Below, one piece after another: positions 57,250 through 64,000 of a DNA stretch of 64,000 nt (the stretch's first letter is position 1; each line of letters opens with the position of its first letter). The DNA comes from Streptomyces sp. HD. GTDB lineage: Bacteria; Actinomycetota; Actinomycetes; Streptomycetales; Streptomycetaceae. The notes beneath the pieces are model-generated. The model saw only the letters and a list, made by a program, of their open reading frames with translations, was not told the origin of the DNA and did no database searches. The translations under genes were made by a program, and so were the position numbers. Where the stretch lies: the NCBI RefSeq assembly GCF_028369295.1, contig NZ_JAQMYP010000009.1:62001-126000 (forward strand), read 5' to 3'.

Positions 57250-58208
57250 GGTGTGGCTCCCCCGGGGACCGCGCGGCGGCCCTCCTCGTCGATCAGGTCA
57301 GCGATGAAGGCGGTGTAGTCGGTGAGTTCGTCGCTCCAGCCGCAGTACGCGGCGAAGTCCCGCATGTGCAGGGCGATCCGCAGCACGGCGGCCCGGGCCG
57401 CCCTCTCCCGGTCCACGCCCGGCCCGTACGCGTCGAGCAGCACACCGGGCAGATCGGGCTCCGGGCCGCCGTCCCGTGGGCCGTCCCCGAACACCGGGAC
57501 GGCCCAGGCGAGTTCGGCCAGGTCGCCCAGCAGCCAGCCCAGGTCCAGCTCGGGCCGGGCGGCGCCCAGGTCCTCCCCGGTCAGCAGCGCCACCGGACCC
57601 CGGTGCAGGGGCGGGACCAGCGCGCCGAGGGAGGCGAAGCCGTGGACGAGGACCGTCTCGCCGGGGGCGGCCGGTTCGGCGCACCAGGCGCGGAGCCGTT
57701 CCAGCCGGGCGGGCCCCCAGGCGCGGGCGACATGCGCACGCAGGCGGTGCACGGCGGGCTCGGGCGAGTCCAGGTCATGGCCGCCCTCGACGAAGGACCG
57801 CAGTCGCACGAGCGCGGGCGGAACGTCGGTCGTGGGCGCTTGCGTTGCGTGCAGTTCGCGCAGCGCCGTACCCGCCGCGGCCAGCGCGTGTGCGACCAGC
57901 CGCCGTGCCTGCGGCCGTGCGTCGCGCAGCCAGGCCGCGGCCGAGTACGGGCCGTCGGCGAGGTAGGCGAGGCCGCGGCCCGACGGGCGCGGGGTGACGA
58001 GGCAGGCGCCCCTGGTGTGCCGGGGCACGTACGACACGAAGGGCGCCGCCAGCGGTTCCGGCCGGTGCGCGCCCGGCCCCTGCCACCACTCGTAACGCCC
58101 GTCGGAGGTGCGCGTGACCCGGGTGACCTGGAGACCGGTGCCGTACTCAGCGACCGGCCGGCCATTGACCTGCTGATCGCCGACCTGCTGTTCGACGGCT
58201 GCCGTCAC
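57246..58208 (-). CDS. lxmX: LxmX-like protein, degenerate kinase fold
   Basis: A 320-aa protein that looks like a distant relative of the APH fold: the catalytic-loop position reads LVHGFASLG (Asp of HGD replaced by Phe), while a DFG-like LDLGWLLGDLAEL follows. It is therefore probably a pseudokinase or a binding subunit of the class V synthetase. By gene order it corresponds to LxmX of lexapeptide. GTG 58208 overlaps the LanD stop. The family match is inferred from context more than from motifs. Confidence 0.78.
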   Translation of the reverse strand: MTAAVEQQVGDQQVNGRPVAEYGTGLQVTRVTRTSDGRYEWWQGPGAHRPEPLAAPFVSYVPRHTRGACLVTPRPSGRGLAYLADGPYSAAAWLRDARPQARRLVAHALAAAGTALRELHATQAPTTDVPPALVRLRSFVEGGHDLDSPEPAVHRLRAHVARAWGPARLERLRAWCAEPAAPGETVLVHGFASLGALVPPLHRGPVALLTGEDLGAARPELDLGWLLGDLAELAWAVPVFGDGPRDGGPEPDLPGVLLDAYGPGVDRERAARAAVLRIALHMRDFAAYCGWSDELTDYTAFIADLIDEEGRRAVPGGATP

Positions 58209-58813
58209 TCCTCCTCCCCTCGCTGCGTCCTCGCGTAGGCGCCCACGCACAGCCCCATCAGCTCCGAGAGCGGGACCGCGCCGCCGTCCTCCCGTTCGCC
58301 GGTGCTCGCGCTGACCGCGGGCACGGTCGGCGCGACGACGACGCCGGGGCGGGCCCGCAGTGTGTCGAGGTGCGCCTGCACCACGGGGCTCAGCTGGGCG
58401 CGGGGCGGCAGCGAGGGGGCCACGCCGACCAGGGCGGTGGTGGACTGGAGGGCGCACAGCAGCGGGGTGTCGGCGAGCCCGAGGGCGTACCGGCTCAGGA
58501 AGTGCATCGTCGCCGGGTGCACGAGGACGAGATCGGGCCAGCCGGCCAGTTCCACATGCGGGGCGGTGCCCGGTTCCGCGTCGTTCCAGTCGTCGGTGAA
58601 CACCTTGTTTCCACAGAGTGTGGATATCGCGTCCGCCGAGACGAATCGGCGGGCGGAACGGGTCAGCACGACCCTTTTCTCCATCTCGGGAAAGGTGTTG
58701 TTCAGCCAGTTGGTCCAGAAGGGCAGGAATGCCACACTGAGCGCTCCGGTGCCCACGAGAAGCACTCGGCGGAATCCGGGATCCGCGATACCGGTGGGGT
58801 CCGGGACCTCCAT
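58205..58813 (-). CDS. lxmD: LanD-type cysteine decarboxylase (flavoprotein)
   Basis: A 202-aa HFCD flavoprotein: VLLVGTGALSVAFLPFWTNWL at the FMN site, the His/Asn motif region VHPATMHFLSRYALGLADTP and the substrate-recognition stretch VGVAPSLPP. It oxidatively decarboxylates a C-terminal Cys to an aminoenethiol, which closes onto a dehydro residue to give AviCys or AviMeCys. The precursor ends in Cys with Thr five residues before, as this requires. It lies 98 bp after the precursor gene and leads the overlapping operon. Confidence 0.9.
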   Translation of the reverse strand: MEVPDPTGIADPGFRRVLLVGTGALSVAFLPFWTNWLNNTFPEMEKRVVLTRSARRFVSADAISTLCGNKVFTDDWNDAEPGTAPHVELAGWPDLVLVHPATMHFLSRYALGLADTPLLCALQSTTALVGVAPSLPPRAQLSPVVQAHLDTLRARPGVVVAPTVPAVSASTGEREDGGAVPLSELMGLCVGAYARTQRGEEE

Positions 58814-58911
58814 GACCGTCCTCCTGGGAAAAGTGTGTGGTTGCCCGGGGAGGGACCGGACCGGTGGCCGGCACCGGCCCCTCCCCGCGGGTCACTGCTC
58901 GGGAAGTCCCG

Positions 58912-59130
58912 TCAGCACTTGTTCTCGATGGTCTTGGCGGTCAGCGAGCCCAGGGCCGCGGCGCACTGCTGCGAGGAGCGGGCCGTGATGATGGTCGCGC
59001 GGATCGCCCACGGGATGGTCGGGCTGAACGCGGGCGCGGCGTCCTTGCCGTCGTACAGGCCCAGCTCCTCGGCGGAGGTGTAGGCGGTGTAACCCTCGAA
59101 CAGGTCCTTCTCGTTCTGCGTGGACTGCAT
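58912..59130 (-). CDS. lxmA: Class V lanthipeptide precursor, lexapeptide-like
   Basis: A 72-aa precursor. The acidic leader (MQSTQNEKDLFEGYTAYTSA at 1-20, then EELGLYDGKDAAPA) ends before F35; residues 35-72 form a 38-aa core starting FSPTIPWAIRAT and ending SLTAKTIENKC. The core has four Ser, five Thr and two Cys (core positions 22 and 38), so two thioether rings at most. T33 and C38 fit an AviMeCys ring. The ATG has an AGGGAGAG ribosome binding site. The core boundary is inferred from the N-methylated Phe known for lexapeptide. Confidence 0.9.
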   Translation of the reverse strand: MQSTQNEKDLFEGYTAYTSAEELGLYDGKDAAPAFSPTIPWAIRATIITARSSQQCAAALGSLTAKTIENKC

Positions 59131-59242
59131 GAGTCTCTCCCTTTGGTGAATAACCGAAGTGAATTCCGGCCGCCGGTCATTGACTTTCTTCGACTTTCCG
59201 GCCGTTGTCCGTCCGCCGCCGTTCTCTGCGAACAGGAGAAAT

Positions 59243-59287
59243 ATGGCCCACCGGAAAAGCGGCCCGCTATTGTCAGTTACGGCATGA
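59243..59287 (+). CDS. Tiny 14-codon ORF upstream of the exporter gene
   Basis: ATG 59243 is preceded by an AGGAG at ideal spacing and encodes MAHRKSGPLLSVTA, then TGA. It lies 110 bp before the exporter GTG and ends where the CGGCAT array begins. Such a strong ribosome binding site on a short frame is uncommon and could mark a regulatory leader peptide; it may also be chance. Confidence 0.35.
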   Translation: MAHRKSGPLLSVTA

Positions 59288-59349
59288 CCGCCGCAGGCAA
59301 TGCCGCTCCCGGCATGACCGGTTCGGCATGGCCGAAAACGGCATTGCCG
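59280..59349. promoter_or_regulatory. Array of five CGGCAT-type sites between precursor and exporter
   Basis: CGGCATGACCG (59280), its near-inverted form ending GGCAATGCCG (59296-59305), CGGCATGACCG (59310), CGGCATGGCCG (59324) and CGGCATTGCCG (59339) are spaced 14-16 bp apart. The second and fifth are exact inverted copies over 10 bp and could also pair as RNA. Position between divergent lanA and lanT suggests an operator for a cluster regulator. Confidence 0.6.
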
Positions 59350-59396
59350 CAACCGCCAATACCGCCGCCCCCGCCCGCACGCGTAAAAAGATCAGG

Positions 59397-61163
59397 GTGA
59401 ACTCACCTGACTCATCCACCACCCAGGCCCCGCGGCCCGCGCCCCGGCCGCCGCTTCGGGCCCTCCTCGCCCATGCGCGCCCGCACCGGCGCGTCCTCGT
59501 GCTGGTCCTGGCGCTGACCCTCGCGGGCAGCGCGGCAGGGCTGGCCCAGCCGATGGTCGTCGAGTCGGCGCTCACGGCGCTCATGACCGGCCGGGGCCTC
59601 GGCGACGAGATCCTGCTCATGCTGGCCCTGCTGGCCGTGTCGATCGCCCTCACCTGGAGCCAGGCCCTGGTGAGCGAGCGCACCGCGGAGAAGGTCGTCC
59701 TGCAGGTGCGCAAGGGCCTGATCCACCGTCTGATCCGGTTGCGCACCGGCGAGCTGGACAAGACCGAGCCCGGCGGTCTGACGACCCGGGTGACCTCGGA
59801 CAGCACGCTCGTGCAGCACGCGGCGACCAACGGGCTGATCCAGCTGCTCGACGGAGGCATCCATCTGCTCGCCACCGTCGTCCTGATGGGCATGACCAGT
59901 CTGCCGCTGCTCGGCATCACCTCCGGCGTCCTGCTGGTGGTCGGTGTCGCCATGGGCGTGGTGATGCCGCGGATCCGCCGGGTGACCACGCGCGCGCAGA
60001 CGTCGGTCGGCGAGATCGGCGCCGCGCTGGACCGTTCGCTCGGTGCCGCCCGCACCGTGAAGGCCAACGGCGGTGAGGCGACGGAGACCGCGCGGGCCGT
60101 GGCCGCCGCCGAGGACGCCTACCAGGCGGGTCTGGCCGGCGCCCGCTACCAGGCAGCCATCGCGGTGCTCTCGGCGATGGTCGTGCAGGCGTCGTTCCTG
60201 GCGGTCATCGGCTTCGGCGGTGCCCTGGTCGCGACCGGCGCCCTGGACCTGGCCGCGCTGATCGCCTTCCTGCTCTATCTGTTCAACCTCGGCGGTCCGG
60301 TGCTCTCCCTGGTCGGCGGCACGGCCTCCCTCCAGCAGGGCCTGGGCGCGCTCACCCGGATCGAGGAGGTGGAGCGCATGGAGATCGAGACGGACGTGGA
60401 CGAGACCCCCGCCCGCCCGGCCGGCCCGGCCCCGCGCGTCACCCTGGAGAACGTCACGTTCGCCTACCCGGGCCGCGCGACCACCCTCGACGAGGTCAGT
60501 CTCACCGCCCCGGCGGGCGGCATCACCGCGCTCGTCGGCCCGTCCGGCAGCGGCAAGACGACCGTCTTCTCACTGCTCCAGCGCTTCTACGACCTGGACT
60601 CCGGCCGCATCCTGCTCGACGGCACCGACATCGCCACGCTCAGCCGCGCCGAGGTGCGCCGCCGGATCGCGTACGTGGAGCAGGACACCCCCATGCTGGC
60701 GGGCACCCTCCGCGAGAACCTGCTGTACGCCGCCCCGGACGCCACCGAGGAGGAGGTCGACCGGATCCTGCGGGACACCCTGCTCGACTCACTGGTCGCC
60801 CGGCTCCCGGAGGGCCTCGACACCCATGTCGGCGCCCGCGGCCTCGCCCTGTCCGGCGGTGAACGCCAGCGCATGGCCATCGCCCGCGCACTGCTGCGCC
60901 GCCCCCAGGTGCTGCTGCTCGACGAGGCGACGGCCCACCTGGACGGGCTGAGCGAGACCGCGCTGCGGCACACGGTGGAGCGCGCCGCCGAGCACTGCAC
61001 GGTCGTCCTGATCGCCCACCGGCTCTCCACCGTGACCTCCGCCGACCACATGGTGCTGCTGGCCGGGGGCCGCGTGCGCGACCATGGTCGGCACGGGGAG
61101 CTCCTGGGAAGGGACGAGCTGTACCGGGACCTCGCGGCCACCCAGCTGGCGACGACGAACTGA
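59397..61163 (+). CDS. lxmT: ABC exporter (fused permease-ATPase), LxmT-like
   Basis: A 588-aa half-transporter: six membrane helices (about 30-300) then the ATPase with Walker A GPSGSGKTT near 382, signature LSGGERQR near 486 and Walker B VLLLDEATAHLDG. There is no N-terminal C39 peptidase domain, so leader removal must be done by the M16 pair. It should export the lanthipeptide. GTG 59397 is chosen because the coding pattern starts there, though an in-frame ATG at 59328 (inside the operator array) is possible. Divergent from the precursor gene. Confidence 0.88.
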   Translation: MNSPDSSTTQAPRPAPRPPLRALLAHARPHRRVLVLVLALTLAGSAAGLAQPMVVESALTALMTGRGLGDEILLMLALLAVSIALTWSQALVSERTAEKVVLQVRKGLIHRLIRLRTGELDKTEPGGLTTRVTSDSTLVQHAATNGLIQLLDGGIHLLATVVLMGMTSLPLLGITSGVLLVVGVAMGVVMPRIRRVTTRAQTSVGEIGAALDRSLGAARTVKANGGEATETARAVAAAEDAYQAGLAGARYQAAIAVLSAMVVQASFLAVIGFGGALVATGALDLAALIAFLLYLFNLGGPVLSLVGGTASLQQGLGALTRIEEVERMEIETDVDETPARPAGPAPRVTLENVTFAYPGRATTLDEVSLTAPAGGITALVGPSGSGKTTVFSLLQRFYDLDSGRILLDGTDIATLSRAEVRRRIAYVEQDTPMLAGTLRENLLYAAPDATEEEVDRILRDTLLDSLVARLPEGLDTHVGARGLALSGGERQRMAIARALLRRPQVLLLDEATAHLDGLSETALRHTVERAAEHCTVVLIAHRLSTVTSADHMVLLAGGRVRDHGRHGELLGRDELYRDLAATQLATTN

Positions 61164-61200
61164 CCACCCGTCAGAAATGCACACAGCAAAGGAAGATCCC

Positions 61201-61827
61201 ATGCCGAAGGACCCGGCACCCGCACCCGCCTCCGCGGCCACCGACAAGTACGACGACCACGCCTACGACGACCACGACGAGTACGAGGACGATGACGACG
61301 GCTACGAGGAGAAGCCCGTCGTCGAGAACGTCGTCGAGGAGAACGGGTTCGGCACGATAACCGTGCGGCTCGACATGAACGTCGGCGAGGTCACCGTCGA
61401 GGGCGAGTCGGTGCCCCGGATCGAACTGCTCCGTGCGGAGGGGGCCGAGGCCGAGGACCACATCCCGATCGGCACCCGGGACGGCGACCGGCTCACGCTG
61501 ACCGTGGACGGCGAGGAGGCCGTCATCGACCCCGCGAAGGGCCGGCTGACCCGCCGCTCGTACCGGGTCGACGTCCGCCACGCGGACCACGCCTGGCGCC
61601 TGGTGCCCGACTCCATCCCGGGCAGCCGTCTGCTGCGGGACGAGGAGCACATCGGCGACTTCTCCTCCGACGGCGACGGACGCGTCCTCGCCGAGTGGCG
61701 CGAGGGCGCCGAGCCGGAGGCCCTGGACGTGGCCCTCGGCTACGCGCTGGCCGCCGCGTTCGGCACCGGCGCCCAGCCCATGTGGATGCTCGCGGTGGAG
61801 GCTGCCAGCGAGATGCTCCCCGGCTGA
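61201..61827 (+). CDS. Acidic protein of unknown function beside the exporter
   Basis: A 208-aa protein with a strongly acidic Asp/Tyr/Glu-rich N-terminus (about residues 15-38) and a beta-rich middle (FGTITVRLDMNVGEVTVEGE, RRSYRVDVRHADHAWRLVPDS). The C-terminus is helical (ALDVALGYALAAAFGTGAQPMWM). ATG 61201 has an AAAGGAAG site and lies 37 bp after the exporter stop, so the two share a transcript. I do not recognise a family. Immunity, export help or precursor binding are guesses from position. Confidence 0.7.
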   Translation: MPKDPAPAPASAATDKYDDHAYDDHDEYEDDDDGYEEKPVVENVVEENGFGTITVRLDMNVGEVTVEGESVPRIELLRAEGAEAEDHIPIGTRDGDRLTLTVDGEEAVIDPAKGRLTRRSYRVDVRHADHAWRLVPDSIPGSRLLRDEEHIGDFSSDGDGRVLAEWREGAEPEALDVALGYALAAAFGTGAQPMWMLAVEAASEMLPG

Positions 61828-61850
61828 CCACCCACGGAACGGCGGAACGG

Positions 61851-61890
61851 CGAGGGGCCCCTCCGGAACGAAACCCGGAGGGGCCCCTCG
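61851..61890. terminator. Bidirectional terminator at the cluster edge
   Basis: A perfect 16-bp stem (CGAGGGGCCCCTCCGG / CCGGAGGGGCCCCTCG) with an 8-nt loop separates the convergent acidic-protein gene and the small LuxR regulator. Confidence 0.85.
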
Positions 61891-61909
61891 CCGTCGTCAC
61901 ACGCGGTGG

Positions 61910-62167
61910 TCAGCCGCGCGCTCCCCTGGCGTCGTCCGCGATGTCGTCCGCGTACAGGTGGGAGACGATCGCCGCCTCGAACCGCGACTTGAGGTCCAGC
62001 TTGCGCACGATGCTGGTGGTGTGGGCCCGTACCGTGCGCTCCGCGATGCCCAGGCGGCGGGCGAGCCAGCGGTTCTGTTCCCCCGTGGCGAGCAGGAGCA
62101 GCACCTCCCGCTCGCGGTGGGTCAGCGAGGAGAAGTCGAGCGCGTCCTCCCGTACGACAACAGTCAT
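61910..62167 (-). CDS. Single-domain LuxR-type regulator
   Basis: An 85-aa protein made of little more than a LuxR helix-turn-helix (LTHREREVLLLLATGEQNRWLARRLGIAERTVRAHTTSIVRKL). No receiver or ligand domain is present. ATG 62167 follows a GGGGGAA site. Stand-alone HTH proteins of this type often regulate antibiotic clusters; here it is the nearest DNA-binding protein on the left flank of the regulator pair and may bind the CGGCAT array. Confidence 0.85.
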   Translation of the reverse strand: MTVVVREDALDFSSLTHREREVLLLLATGEQNRWLARRLGIAERTVRAHTTSIVRKLDLKSRFEAAIVSHLYADDIADDARGARG

Positions 62168-62435
62168 GTTTCCCCCAGTTTGTGTTTGTTCGGGTCCGTC
62201 GGATTCCAGCCTGCCAAGCGAAGGCGCGCCGAGCGGGTCCCGTATGCCGCAGCTTGCTGCACGGGGGCGACACCATCCTGCCGACGGAGCGCCGTCTGGA
62301 CCCGACGATTCCTTGACCAACGCGTTACCCTGTGTCCGAATCGAAAAGGTGGATTCCGCATCGCCGCGGCCTGACCAGCCATACGCGGTGATGCCTGCCA
62401 CCGGCCCGGGTCGTACGGGGAAACACGGGGGAAGG

Positions 62436-63446
62436 ATGAACAGTGCGGGCAGCATGGGCCTGTTGGGCATCTCCGCGATGGAGGAGCGTGTCTACCGGCA
62501 CTTCCTGAGAAATCCGGACACACCGACGGAGGACATCCACCTGCTCCTCCACACACCGCAGGAGGACGTCGGCGCCGCGCTGGACCGGCTCACCGAACTG
62601 GGGCTGCTCCGCCGCGCGGAGCACGGGGACGACCCGGGAGGCAGCCTGACGGCGACGGACCCGGAGATCGCGGTGGGCCTGCTCACCGACCGGAGGCTGA
62701 GCGAGCTGCACCATGAGTTGCAGCAGGTGACCAGGCCCCGCCACCTGGTCGCGGAACTCCGCGCGGAGCAGGGCGCCCGCATGCAGGGCGGCGGCGGGGT
62801 GGAGCGGATGACGAACCTCGCGCAGATCCGCAACCGCCTCGACGACCTCGCGTTCTTCGCCCGCGAGGAGATCCTGTCCGTGGAGCCCTACAAGGCGCTC
62901 ACCCCGGAGAACATCGAGCATGCCCGCCCGCTCGACCGGCGTTGCCTGCGCCGGGGCGTGCGCATCCGCAGCGTCGTACTGAAGGAAGCCCTGGACGACC
63001 CGCCCACCGCGGCCTATCTGCGCGAACTGTCCGCCCAGGGTGCCAGCATCAGGGCCGCCTCCGACATCGCCGAACGCATCCTGGTCTACGACCGCCACAC
63101 CGCCCTGGTCCCGGCCGACCCCGCGGACACCTCACGCGGCGCGCTGGTCGCCCAGGAGTCCGGCCTGGTGGCCAGCATCCTGTCCCTCTTCGACAAGATC
63201 TGGAGCCAGGCCACGGACCTCTCCCACCTCCTGGCCGACCCGGCCCCGGACGAGATCACCCTCTCCCCCATGGAGCTGGAGGTCCTCAAGTCCATGTGCC
63301 GGGTGACCAAGGACGAGATCGGCGCCCGCCAACTCGGCATCTCCCTGCGCACCTACCGCCGCCACGTGGCAGACGTCCTACGCCACCTGAACGCCAGCAA
63401 CCGCCCCCACGCAGCATTGCTGGCCCGCGAACGCGGCTGGATCTGA
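62436..63446 (+). CDS. TrmB-like/LuxR-type regulator D
   Basis: A 336-aa regulator with an N-terminal winged-helix-like part (MEERVYRHFLRNPDTPTEDIHLLL), an effector region with EEILSVEPYKALTP, RGVRIRSVVLKEAL and ERILVYDRHTALVPADP blocks, and a C-terminal HTH (LSPMELEVLKSMCRVTKDEIGARQLGISLRTYRRHVADVL). The same layout and block order occur in regulators A-C at 29.6-32.7 kb. It is divergent from the single-domain regulator and probably belongs to the lanthipeptide cluster. Confidence 0.82.
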   Translation: MNSAGSMGLLGISAMEERVYRHFLRNPDTPTEDIHLLLHTPQEDVGAALDRLTELGLLRRAEHGDDPGGSLTATDPEIAVGLLTDRRLSELHHELQQVTRPRHLVAELRAEQGARMQGGGGVERMTNLAQIRNRLDDLAFFAREEILSVEPYKALTPENIEHARPLDRRCLRRGVRIRSVVLKEALDDPPTAAYLRELSAQGASIRAASDIAERILVYDRHTALVPADPADTSRGALVAQESGLVASILSLFDKIWSQATDLSHLLADPAPDEITLSPMELEVLKSMCRVTKDEIGARQLGISLRTYRRHVADVLRHLNASNRPHAALLARERGWI

Positions 63447-63712
63447 CACCCACACGCCCCTCTCACCCCGTCCGGCCTTTCCCGACGCCCACACGCCCCT
63501 CTCACCCCGTCCGGCCTTTCCCGACGCCCACACACGCCTCTCAGCCCATCCGGCGTTTCAGGACGAGCAGCGCCTCTCAGCCCGTCCGGCGTTTGAGGAC
63601 GAGGCCGTTCAGGCCGATGGGGGTCCAGGGGGCGGAGCCCCCTGGCGGGGTCGAAGGGGCGGAGCCCCTGGGGATGGGACGGGTAGGGGCGGCGGGGGCG
63701 AGAAAAGCCCCG
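63447..63712. repeat. Streptomyces-type intergenic repeat array
   Basis: Two copies of a 47-bp CACACGCCCCTCTCACCCCG...CGACGC unit start at about 63450 and 63488. They are followed by two CCCGTCCGGCGTTTGAGGAC-type elements (about 63545-63605), the hairpins GGGGGCGGAGCCCCC and AGGGGCGGAGCCCCT, and the GGGACGGGTAGGGGCGGCGG block also found at 19.29-19.32 kb. It lies between convergent genes and likely terminates both. Confidence 0.8.
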
Positions 63713-63982
63713 TCAGCCACCCACCCGCAACTCCTGCGCGCCCCACGCCCGCAGAGCCGGATCCCCGAGAACACCCGCCAGCCACACCCGCACCGCATCA
63801 CCCGCCGAACCCGACGGGGGCCGGATCCGCAGATGGATCCGGCCCCCGTCCTCGTCGAGTCGCCAGTCATGGCCCCAGCCCTCGGGCAGCTTGCCGAGCA
63901 CCCTGATCACCGCGGTCGCGGCCGGCGCGTCACCGCCCGCCCTACGGACCAGCACCAGGTCCTGGAACTCCACAGTCGTCAT
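63713..63982 (-). CDS. Conserved small protein, DUF-type, function unknown
   Basis: An 89-aa soluble protein (MTTVEFQDLVLVRRAGGDAPAATAVIRVLGKLPEGWGHDWRLD). Codon use is typical of a real gene and the ATG lies 19 bp from the window edge. It looks like a small alpha-beta protein and I do not recognise its family. It may belong to an operon that continues beyond the window. Confidence 0.65.
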   Translation of the reverse strand: MTTVEFQDLVLVRRAGGDAPAATAVIRVLGKLPEGWGHDWRLDEDGGRIHLRIRPPSGSAGDAVRVWLAGVLGDPALRAWGAQELRVGG

Positions 63983-64000
63983 CCACTTCCGTTCACTGCC

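Overview
The window is high-GC actinobacterial chromosome, almost certainly Streptomyces. Evidence is the strong third-position G/C bias, GTG/TTG starts, 4-bp stop/start overlaps, an HspR-type operator at clpB, DUF397/DUF5753 proteins and Streptomyces-type intergenic inverted repeats. From about 1.2 to 28.7 kb the gene order (P450, two paralogous two-component systems, kynurenine genes, pyrE, fba, spermidine-synthase-like protein, aminotransferase, YbjN, clpB) agrees with what I remember of the SCO36xx region of S. coelicolor, so this part looks like conserved core. No rRNA, tRNA or CRISPR array was seen.

Layout. 0-12 kb: end of an ABC permease, a Uma2 nuclease, a CYP107-like P450, a VOC protein, two histidine kinase/response regulator pairs (the second behind an acyltransferase and an alpha/beta hydrolase), a probable kynurenine formamidase and a TetR regulator. 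Both kinase operons have the same 19-bp motif upstream. 12-29 kb: kynureninase and tryptophan dioxygenase, aldose epimerase, pyrE, fba, an MFS exporter, an SRPBCC membrane protein, the spermidine-synthase-like membrane protein, an aminotransferase, YbjN and clpB. 29-33 kb: a compact island with a small secreted peptide, a Rieske-like protein without cluster ligands and three paralogous LuxR-type regulators. 33-42 kb: the ATP-grasp/alpha-E/transglutaminase operon, a sugar-binding lipoprotein and a tandem pair of secreted PA14-FN3 proteins. 42-45 kb: a decaying accessory patch (frameshifted Uma2, orphan DUF397, two broken DUF5753 regulators, a 5'-truncated IS5-family transposase). 45-50.5 kb: single enzymes, including an Eis-type acetyltransferase with an in-frame 18-bp tandem repeat.

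50.5-63.4 kb holds the most interesting content: a complete class V lanthipeptide cluster very close in content to that of lexapeptide. One leftward, translationally coupled operon runs precursor (72 aa), LanD flavoprotein, degenerate kinase-fold LxmX, kinase-fold LxmK, HopA1-like LxmY, methyltransferase LxmM, two M16 peptidase subunits and an LLM reductase LxmJ. An ABC exporter and an unknown acidic protein run divergently. The precursor suggests a 38-residue core starting with Phe (N,N-dimethylation by the methyltransferase) and ending in a Thr-x4-Cys that fits AviMeCys formation (LanD). The intergenic region between precursor and exporter carries five CGGCAT-type sites about 15 bp apart and a 14-codon ORF with a strong ribosome binding site. 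A single-domain LuxR regulator and a TrmB/LuxR-like regulator close the cluster. The latter resembles the three regulators at 29-33 kb, so one regulator family appears at two peptide-encoding loci in this window.
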